DNA of 64,000 nt from a virus, in the IMG/VR virus record IMGVR_UViG_3300035180_001220, positions 48,304-112,303 of that record; one strand, given 5' to 3'. Below are positions 57,701-64,000 of the stretch, piece after piece. The notes beneath the pieces were generated by a model. That model ran no database searches. It was not told the DNA's origin and was given only the letters and a program-made list of their open reading frames with translations. The position numbers and the translations under genes are program-made. Numbering within the stretch: the stretch's first letter is position 1; each line of letters starts with the position of its first letter.

Positions 57701-58423
57701 GTAACTAATGGCGATGGTAGTGCTGGCAATCCTTCTATTGATCTTGGCACTGTTAATCTTGGTGACCTAGCTAATGCCGTTGTTCCCACTCCATTAGCTG
57801 GTGATTCACTAGTATTTGATGGTACTAATTGGGTAAATGGTTCTGTTACTCCTAAGCTTTATGCTGAGCATCATGTATCAGAAGTTCCACCTGTTGCAGT
57901 GGGAATCAATTCTATTGCTCTTGGCTCTGCTGCAACCGCTGATGCTCATGATTCGATTGCACTTGGTGTGCAATCTCTTTCTAGATTGCCAGGTATCACT
58001 CAAGCTAATGGTCGTTTTGCAACTCAGGGCGATGCACAAGCAGGCAAATATCTTCTTAGAACTGGAACTATTAATGCACTCACTGCAGAGATGTTCTTAG
58101 ATGGAACTAATGGTTCAGAAAGACTGCAGCTTGCTTCTGATATGACCTGGGTGTGGGAAGCAACTATTATTGCGCACCGCACTGATAGTTCAGATCATGC
58201 AGGTTTCAAAATTAAGGGTGTGACTTACTGTGGCGCATCTCTAAATAGTATCACTATGCTAGGAAATCCTACCAAGGAAATCTTGGCTCGCAGCGACTCT
58301 TCATGGGATGTATCAGCTTCAGTTGATCCAACTCAGGGGTCTTTAAAATTGACAGTAAAAGGTGCTACCGGGCAATCAATCAGATGGTTCGCTGTAGTAG
58401 AAACAACAGAAGTTACAAACTAG
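54716..58423 (+). CDS. Large tail fibre protein
   Basis: 1235 residues from a GTG start (AAAGGTT upstream). Three GYGITDAQPL units (near 138, 705 and 955), a GTTAQRVDITGYTRFNATTS module near 220-260, and one copy of the GDRVLVKNQ/ENGIYVV module (about 480-600). The C-terminal 200 residues have YadA-like head repeats (NSIALGSAATADAHDSIALG) and a terminal domain shared with the next gene (FATQGDAQAGKYLLR...FLDGT). Trimeric fibre, receptor side at the C terminus. No S74 domain. Confidence 0.85.
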   Translation: MADISLSFSAEGGISLDDLVGIFTGTTDPSIAGETAPLGSLFIRQNGQLFQKIGPLDTDWIGFSQGLSEAVKISSTDTTPNYLNSKLVVAAALIKDVINSGGNETLLLDLSDVGTPGTYTKITTDSKGRVISASNPTTLSGYGITDAQPLDQTLSALAVFNTNGILVQTAPDTFAGRTITGTANQISILNGSGVTGNPVISLPTSMLTLPGTEGFIPPSGTTAQRVDITGYTRFNATTSRLEYFDGTVWVQVDPSTGGTVTSIAVNAPSSGIQVSGSPITTSGTIVLSLANDLASVEGLNGLGFATRIATDTWTTRTINGTTGRVAVTNGDGISGSPTIDIDSAYVGQSSISTVGVINSGIWEGTVINTQFGGTGRSTIGNANTLLGVATTGTELEYKELVGGNGINLAPTPQQILISNTGVLKITGTANQVAVTPTLGTGYVTLSLPQNIDATASPVFAEVTVAADPTQPFHLATKHYVDNAIQGLQVKASVKAATTANVTLSGEQTIDGIVLVTGDRVLVKNQSAPAENGIYVVDAASWARAADVDDWAEVPAAFTFVEEGNTLQDTGWISTAISGGSLGTTAIEWVQFSSAGIIQAGTGLTKNGNVVSIANTAVSPGAGYNNFSVNAQGQVILASTIPYLTNNQTIVLGGDVSGSGTNAITTTLSATGVEAGTYTSVTVDTKGRVTAGTNPNTLAGYGITDAQPLNSYITAVTGLGNGIVIKDGDLAFSRAIIAGSSKVSVIDGDGIIGNPTVDVVEANLDLNNISGTLAITKGGTNLTTLGTSNQVLAVNVAANGLEYKTFTGTNIIVTSTDNEINFETVNNGTVTSVDVLGSTGITSTGGPVTSSGSIQLTLSAELQGLSALSALGFVTRTASNTYTARSIVSGASTISITNPMGTAGNIGLDLSTVGTPGNYYKVTTDIFGRVTSGATTIPWSVINLTPTTLAGYGITDAQPLNTILTGVVNSPFNGLMVKNGTSGVIRTIVATTPKIVVTNGDGSAGNPSIDLGTVNLGDLANAVVPTPLAGDSLVFDGTNWVNGSVTPKLYAEHHVSEVPPVAVGINSIALGSAATADAHDSIALGVQSLSRLPGITQANGRFATQGDAQAGKYLLRTGTINALTAEMFLDGTNGSERLQLASDMTWVWEATIIAHRTDSSDHAGFKIKGVTYCGASLNSITMLGNPTKEILARSDSSWDVSASVDPTQGSLKLTVKGATGQSIRWFAVVETTEVTN

Positions 58424-58435
58424 GGGAGTTCCTAA

Positions 58436-61030
58436 ATGGATTTCAATCACGATACCGGTACTATTCTCACCGGCCTTCAAACACTTGACGTAACAACTAC
58501 TCCTCCTCTTGGCGGAGTAGCTGGCGTTCTTTCAATCGTAGGTACAGGTGCAGTTGTTTTAACAGCTGGTACTACAGCACAACGTCCAGCCGGTGTAGCC
58601 GGTGCATTGCGTTACAACTCAGATATTTCTGACCTTGAGTACTACAATGGCACAGCGTGGGTTCAGCAAACCGGTGGTACTGTAACTTCTATTACTGCTA
58701 CCGGTTCAACGGGTCTTACAGTTGGTGGTTCTCCAATCACTTCATCTGGTACTCTTACATTCACTTTAGCACCAATCCTTTCAAGCTTGTCTTCATTGGC
58801 AACTTCTGGTTTGACTGTTAACAATGCAGGTGTTATCTCTGCTGTTACCATCGCTGGTACTGCTGGTAATATCGTTGTTACCAATGGCTCCGGCACTACT
58901 GGTGCTCCAACAATCAACCTCGCAACAGCTGGTACTCCAGTTGCTGGCTTCTTTGGTCAGATCACTACTGATACATTCGGTCGTGTAACATCTACTGGTG
59001 CTGCTACTTCAGCTAACATCACAACGGCTCTTGGTTATACTCCAGTAAATAAAGCTGGCGATACCATGGGTGGCAACCTTAACATGGGTGGCTTCGTTAT
59101 CTCTAACGTAGGCACTCCAGTTGCTGGCACTGATGCTGCTAACAAGAACTATATTGACCAAGCTATTGCAGGTCTTTCTTGGAAGCAAGAAGTTGCAGCT
59201 GCTACAACTGGTAACATCACTCTTTCAGGTCTTCAAGCAATTGATGGATATACTACTGTTGCTGGTGATCGCGTTCTTGTCAAGAACCAAACTGCCGGTT
59301 CAGCAAATGGTATTTATATTGCTTCAACTGGTGCTTGGACCCGCTCTTTGGATGCTGACGCTGCTTCTGAACTTGTTGGCGCTGCTGTTTATGTTACTCA
59401 GGGTACCTCACAAGCTAATACAGGCTGGACACAAACTGTAGACATTATTACTCTTGATACTACATCACTTGTGTGGTCTCAGTTCTCTGGTTCTAATACA
59501 TACGTTGCGGGTGCGGGTCTTACACTTACTGGCAATTCCTTTGCAATTACTGCTCCAGTATCTATTGCTCTTGGTGGTACCGGTCTTACGACTACCCCAG
59601 CCAATGGTCAAATTGATATTGGTAATGGCACAAGCTTCACGCGTACTACTCTTACAGCTGGTACTGGTGTTTCTGTTACTAATGCTGCCGGTTCTATTAC
59701 ACTTGCAAATACCGGCGTAACAGCTTTCACATCTAATACTGGTCTTTCAGCTAATGTATCTGCTACAGGCGCTGTGACTGTTACCAACACTGGTGTTCTT
59801 TCTGTTGCTGGTACTGCTAACCAGGTTATGGTAAATGGTACTACGGGTGCTGCTACAACTGGTGCAATCACTCTTACATTGCCACAGTCAATCGCTACCA
59901 CATCTTCACCAACTTTTGCCAACATCACTGACACAGCTCTTACAGCTAATGGTCACGTTTATGCGGGCGCTGGAGGTATCCTTTCTTCTACTGCTGCTGG
60001 CACAAATGGACAGATCCTTATCAGCTCAACCGGCGGTGCACCAGTTCTTGCAACAATCACTGGTACTGCTGGCCAAATTGGCGTAATTAATGCAGCTGGT
60101 TCTATCACACTTACCAACCTTGGCGTTACATCAAATGTTGCAGGGGCCGGTATTTCTGTATCAGGTGCTACAGGTGCAGTCACTATCGCTAACACTGGTG
60201 TTACATCCATTGTTGCTGGTACTGGTATTTCTGTATCAGGTGCTACAGGTGCAGTCACGGTTAACAACACTGGCGTAACTTCTGTTGCTCTTGCTCTTCC
60301 TGCTATCTTCGCAATATCTGGTTCTCCAGTTACAACGACAGGTACTTTGACAGCAGCTCTTGCTTCACAAACAGCTAACACAGTATTCGCAGCTCCTAAT
60401 GGTTCTGCTGGTGCTCCTACATTCCGTGCTCTTGCATATGCTGATCTTCCAATCAAGCTTTATGTCGAAAATCCATCTACTCCTACAGCTCCTATAGCTG
60501 CTGGTGCTAATGCAGTTGCTATTGGTTCTGGTTCTTCAGCTGCAGCTGCAAACTCTGTAGCAGTTGGTTCTGGTTCTTCTGCAACTCTTCCAGGAAGCTT
60601 CGTCTCTGCTAGTGGTTCATTCGCTACAGCTGGTGATGCACAAGAAGTTGAAGCATTGCTTCGCAACATTACAACAACTGCAACAGCAACTGAATTGTTC
60701 CTTGACGGTGTAACTGGCACCCAGCGTTTTGTTCTTCCTAATAACTCTGCAGCATCATTCACGATTATGGTAACAGCACGTCGCACTGATGCTACTGGTG
60801 GTGCTGCTGGCTATAAGTTCGAAGGTAACATCCGTAAGGATACAACCTCAGCTTCTACAGCTCTTACGGGTACTCCATCTAAGACTGTTCTTGGTGAAAC
60901 AAACGTAGGCTGGGATTGCAGCGTATCAGCTGATACAACAAATGGTTCTATCAAGGTAACAGTTACTGGCGAAGCAGCTAAGACAATCCGCTGGGTTGCT
61001 TCTGTTAAGGCAGTTGTTGTAACTAACTAA
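58436..61030 (+). CDS. Tail fibre protein
   Basis: 864 residues. GTTAQRPAGVAGALRYNSD module near 45-80, one copy of the GDRVLVKNQTAGSANGIY module (about 245-355), Thr/Ala/Gly-rich repeats in the middle, then YadA-like AVAIGSGSSAAAANSVAVGS and the same C-terminal domain as the gene before it. Probably a duplicated or alternative fibre. Ala/Gly codons give it a higher GC content than its neighbours. Confidence 0.82.
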   Translation: MDFNHDTGTILTGLQTLDVTTTPPLGGVAGVLSIVGTGAVVLTAGTTAQRPAGVAGALRYNSDISDLEYYNGTAWVQQTGGTVTSITATGSTGLTVGGSPITSSGTLTFTLAPILSSLSSLATSGLTVNNAGVISAVTIAGTAGNIVVTNGSGTTGAPTINLATAGTPVAGFFGQITTDTFGRVTSTGAATSANITTALGYTPVNKAGDTMGGNLNMGGFVISNVGTPVAGTDAANKNYIDQAIAGLSWKQEVAAATTGNITLSGLQAIDGYTTVAGDRVLVKNQTAGSANGIYIASTGAWTRSLDADAASELVGAAVYVTQGTSQANTGWTQTVDIITLDTTSLVWSQFSGSNTYVAGAGLTLTGNSFAITAPVSIALGGTGLTTTPANGQIDIGNGTSFTRTTLTAGTGVSVTNAAGSITLANTGVTAFTSNTGLSANVSATGAVTVTNTGVLSVAGTANQVMVNGTTGAATTGAITLTLPQSIATTSSPTFANITDTALTANGHVYAGAGGILSSTAAGTNGQILISSTGGAPVLATITGTAGQIGVINAAGSITLTNLGVTSNVAGAGISVSGATGAVTIANTGVTSIVAGTGISVSGATGAVTVNNTGVTSVALALPAIFAISGSPVTTTGTLTAALASQTANTVFAAPNGSAGAPTFRALAYADLPIKLYVENPSTPTAPIAAGANAVAIGSGSSAAAANSVAVGSGSSATLPGSFVSASGSFATAGDAQEVEALLRNITTTATATELFLDGVTGTQRFVLPNNSAASFTIMVTARRTDATGGAAGYKFEGNIRKDTTSASTALTGTPSKTVLGETNVGWDCSVSADTTNGSIKVTVTGEAAKTIRWVASVKAVVVTN

Positions 61031-61042
61031 TAGGAAGTAAAA

Positions 61043-62482
61043 GTGGAATTTGACCACAGCTTTGAAGTAATCTACCCTTGGACATCAGGGGTAGATTCAA
61101 TTACCTTAGGCGGAACAGCTGGAGTTAATATCCCAGCTGGTGCTACTGCGAGCAGAACATCTACTCCTGTTGCTGGTTCCATCCGTATTAATACTGATAC
61201 TTCTCAATTAGAATACTATACAGGAACTACTTGGATGTCGCAGGGAGCAATCGCTGCAGGTACAGGCATTTCTATTGCTACGTCAAATGGTGTCTCAACC
61301 ATTTCAGCTGCAGGTACTGGTACAGTAACTTCAGTTGCTCTGTCATTACCATCAATTTTTTCTGTCAGTGGTTCGCCAGTTACTTCATCTGGAACACTAA
61401 CAGCAGCTCTTGCATCTCAAGCAGCCAATACGTTTTTTGCCGCTCCATCTGGAAACGCAGGAACACCTACATTCAGAACAATTGGTCTAGCGCAGAATGA
61501 TTTAAATGATGTAACGATAACTTCAGCTACTGCTGGGCAGTATCTTACTTATAATGGTTCTCGCTGGGTAAATTCTAACTCTGATGGCGCTGGAAGTGCA
61601 GCGGGATTAATCGGATTCGGGCAGACTGGTGGGCAGGCATGGACACTTATTTCTGGAACAACTTACTATGCAGATTTCCCTCATAATTTGGGAACATATA
61701 GTGTGGTCGTAACAGTCTTTGACAGTTCAACAAATATTGTTGTTCAACCAGATCTAGTTACACTTACTTCTGCTAATAATGTCCGGGTTCAAGTTACTGG
61801 AAACTCTAGAACACTTAGAGTAGTTGTAGTAGCATTTGGGTCATCAATCACAGGTGTAGCTACTCCTTCAGCAGTTATCACTGCTCTTGGTGGTGTAACA
61901 GTTAATACAGCAGCAACAAAATTAAATTTTGTTGGTCAGGCCGTTAATGTGACAGATGGTGGTGCAGGTGTTTCGAATATTACCATTGGTGCACGTTATA
62001 CTTATTTTGCTAACTCATTAGACTCTGTTAATAGCACAGACTTTGCTGTTAATGGTTTATCCCCTGTAACAACTGACCCAGCAAATCCTGCATTTAACGT
62101 TCGTTCATTTTCAAATACTACCGAAACTGGTGTTGGCTTCATGTGCTCCATCCCACAGGGCGCTACACAGGTAACTATTAGACTTAAAGGTCGTCCAGCC
62201 ACAGCACCCACAGCATCATCTGTTGTAATGTTCAAGTTATACAACAGATTGATCCCAAGTGGTGCTGCTATGGGAATGTGGTCTGGCTCCAATCTAGCAA
62301 ATAATGTGATTCCAACGAATGCATTCTTTCAGTATTTTAATCAAACACTTACATTATCCTCCCTAGGATTAACTGCTGGTAACTTGTATCAGTTTGAAAT
62401 GACTAGACCTACTAGCGGTTTTACTGGCACCAACCTTGCATTTGCATTCTTACTAGCAGAGCTTACACTGGAGTTCTCGTAA
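61043..62482 (+). CDS. Tail fibre-associated protein
   Basis: 479 residues from GTG 61043 (AGGAAG upstream). GATASRTSTPVAGSIRINTD module at 33-60 as in the other fibres, TGTVTSVALSLPSIFSVSGS repeat text shared with the 864-residue fibre, then a distinct C-terminal beta-sandwich (about 300-479). Two bases before the next gene. Confidence 0.7.
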   Translation: MEFDHSFEVIYPWTSGVDSITLGGTAGVNIPAGATASRTSTPVAGSIRINTDTSQLEYYTGTTWMSQGAIAAGTGISIATSNGVSTISAAGTGTVTSVALSLPSIFSVSGSPVTSSGTLTAALASQAANTFFAAPSGNAGTPTFRTIGLAQNDLNDVTITSATAGQYLTYNGSRWVNSNSDGAGSAAGLIGFGQTGGQAWTLISGTTYYADFPHNLGTYSVVVTVFDSSTNIVVQPDLVTLTSANNVRVQVTGNSRTLRVVVVAFGSSITGVATPSAVITALGGVTVNTAATKLNFVGQAVNVTDGGAGVSNITIGARYTYFANSLDSVNSTDFAVNGLSPVTTDPANPAFNVRSFSNTTETGVGFMCSIPQGATQVTIRLKGRPATAPTASSVVMFKLYNRLIPSGAAMGMWSGSNLANNVIPTNAFFQYFNQTLTLSSLGLTAGNLYQFEMTRPTSGFTGTNLAFAFLLAELTLEFS

Positions 62483-62483
62483 T

Positions 62484-63200
62484 ATGGCTATTAAGCTTAA
62501 TTCGTCAAACTCGCACATGTATGTGGCTGGCGCCAATTTTCTAAGATCGATTGATCCCTACACTATAAATATCTGGATCAATGCAAATTGGAATGCTGGG
62601 ACAGTATCTAGCTTTGTTGGTATGTACGACGGCACCCCCTTAACTGGTACACCTACAACAGGATTACAGATTGGCACGCGCAATGGCGCCGGAGATTTAG
62701 CTGTCTGGACATATGGGGGGACAATGTTAGTAACCAGCACAAATGGTGTCATGACACCATTTAGCAACAAATATGCGATGGTTACATATACATTCGATGG
62801 TACTTCGCATAGATTATATCTTAATGGGGTTCTACTAAATACAACTACGGGCAATACAGTTACTGGGACATTCACCCAAATTTATATCAATGGGTACCCA
62901 CCAACAGGTAATGCTTATGAGACAGCAACGTATACATTAGATGCATATAGTTATTATGGCAGAACTTTATCTGCTGACGAACTATTAACAATTTATAATT
63001 CTGCTGGTACGCGTAATGGTATTTTTTATGGAGAAATTGTTAGATATGAGTTTGATGAATTAGCAGAGGGAGCTACTGTGACAGGTGCAGTTGATCTGTC
63101 AGGACACAATAATCCTATGCTTTATTCCGGCAATGGAACAGCTATAACTTATACTTACATAGCTTCATATGCAGATTCAAATATAAGGCCAGTATTATGA
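62484..63200 (+). CDS. LamG/concanavalin-like lectin-domain protein
   Basis: 238 residues. PYTINIWINANWN at the start, YAMVTYTFDGTSHRLYLNG in the middle and YTLDAYSYYGRTLSADELLTIYN near the end are the LamG-type jelly-roll strands. Such domains bind carbohydrate; here probably a receptor-binding piece attached to a fibre. Overlaps the next gene by 4 bases. Confidence 0.72.
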   Translation: MAIKLNSSNSHMYVAGANFLRSIDPYTINIWINANWNAGTVSSFVGMYDGTPLTGTPTTGLQIGTRNGAGDLAVWTYGGTMLVTSTNGVMTPFSNKYAMVTYTFDGTSHRLYLNGVLLNTTTGNTVTGTFTQIYINGYPPTGNAYETATYTLDAYSYYGRTLSADELLTIYNSAGTRNGIFYGEIVRYEFDELAEGATVTGAVDLSGHNNPMLYSGNGTAITYTYIASYADSNIRPVL

Positions 63201-64000
63201 CAACGGAAGTTTTAGGTACGTATTCATTTGCATCAGCACCAACCGTCAATGGTAGCCCTGTTGTCTTGAACGACGGTACAGTGCCATCATTATCTTCTGG
63301 CATAGCAAGTGTTAGACCAACCGCTGGTGTTGCTGGAAGAATGTTTATCGACACGTCAGTATTAGGTATCTTTAGAGACAACGGTGCTACGTGGGATGAG
63401 GTAGGTAGTAATCTTACTCTCTCTCCTAAAGCAAATGAAACAACTGTTTTGTCATCGGCTGGTGCAGCGACAATTGGTCTAGCTGATAATGCAATTATGC
63501 CAGGTTTTGGCGGTCTTACATTCCCCACGGGCACAACAGCCCAGCGGCCGGTTGCTCCTAACAATGGTCAAACACGTTGGAATTCCACGCTCAACTATGC
63601 AGAACAATTTAATGGGGCAGTGTGGCAGCCTTTGGGTAAAGTGCTTCAGTATATTACTGGAGCAATCCCGCAATCATCTGGTGCAATGACTAGCGGTATT
63701 CGCTGGACATTAGGTTCAACTGCTCCAACAACTGCTCAAGGATTCCAGGTATGGTCACAATCGGTCACACCTATCTCTGCAGCTTCTAAATTCGTTATTC
63801 GTTGCGCATTCACTGTCGCATATTCTACTGTATCAGTTCCTATCTATCTTGCCATTTATTCTGGGACAACCTGCATAGGCATGTCTCTTGTTGTTTCATC
63901 AGCATTAGCTAATCAGCCAGTTTGTATTGCTATCAACTTAGCACAGCCATCAGTATCAACAGCAGCTCTGACATTTAGTGCACGCATAGGAGTTACATCT
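63197..64000 (+). CDS. Tail fibre protein, 3' partial
   Basis: 268 codons visible from ATG 63197 (ATGA overlap); the frame is open to the window end. LTFPTGTTAQRPVAPNNGQT followed by FNGAVWQPLG is the same short module as in the three preceding fibre genes, then a beta-rich part (FVIRCAFTVAYSTVSVPIYL). Continues past base 64000. Confidence 0.75.
   Translation, partial: MTTEVLGTYSFASAPTVNGSPVVLNDGTVPSLSSGIASVRPTAGVAGRMFIDTSVLGIFRDNGATWDEVGSNLTLSPKANETTVLSSAGAATIGLADNAIMPGFGGLTFPTGTTAQRPVAPNNGQTRWNSTLNYAEQFNGAVWQPLGKVLQYITGAIPQSSGAMTSGIRWTLGSTAPTTAQGFQVWSQSVTPISAASKFVIRCAFTVAYSTVSVPIYLAIYSGTTCIGMSLVVSSALANQPVCIAINLAQPSVSTAALTFSARIGVTS

Overview
The window looks like part of the genome of a large virulent tailed phage of the T4-like myovirus type with a Gram-negative host. 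Evidence: a two-subunit T4-style type II topoisomerase, a T4-type DNA beta-glucosyltransferase beside a dCMP-hydroxymethylase-like enzyme, thymidylate synthase, several S74/trimeric tail fibres, ATAAATA late-promoter boxes, and very tight packing with ATGA/TAATG overlaps. I cannot name the phage or host. I found no tRNA, rRNA or CRISPR array.

Layout. 1-8.4 kb: mostly minus-strand late genes (cupin, a frameshifted 2OG-Fe(II) oxygenase, a glycine-rich adhesin, two S74 fibres). 8.5-12.5 kb: a nucleotidyltransferase, an ADP-ribosyltransferase-like protein, a dCMP hydroxymethylase and small genes. 13-22.5 kb: a rightward metabolic run (XPD/DinG-like helicase, nucleotide kinases, beta-glucosyltransferase, a CofD/YvcK-HAD fusion, a sugar nucleotidyltransferase, a guanylate-kinase-like enzyme, a MazG-like hydrolase). 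22.8-26.7 kb: an AAA+ ATPase gene broken inside its Walker A motif by a split intein, with a Vsr-like homing endonuclease gene between the halves and a GIY-YIG homing endonuclease next door. 28-40.2 kb: about 35 small early genes driven by a repeated sigma70-like promoter, including an intact paralogue of the ATPase, two metallophosphoesterases, a Nudix hydrolase and a SpoT-like HD protein. 40.9-46.8 kb: topoisomerase subunits flanked by dead homing endonucleases, a DnaJ-like protein, a SLOG protein and ThyA. 47-51 kb: a ruined macrodomain, an Alt/ModA-like ADP-ribosyltransferase and a possible nuclease. 51-64 kb: plus-strand tail and fibre genes sharing recombining modules; the last runs off the window.

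How the genes fit together. The hydroxymethylase, glucosyltransferase, kinases and the CofD/HAD-nucleotidyltransferase pair could form a DNA base-glycosylation pathway with its own sugar-nucleotide supply. Several enzymes (two nucleotidyltransferases, two ADP-ribosyltransferase-like proteins, two possible GNAT-like proteins, one possible nuclease) begin with a short peptide resembling the capsid-targeting sequence of T4 internal proteins, suggesting proteins packaged in the head and injected with the DNA. The region is also rich in homing elements: four intact endonuclease genes and at least four remnants, several next to nucleotide or DNA-metabolism genes.
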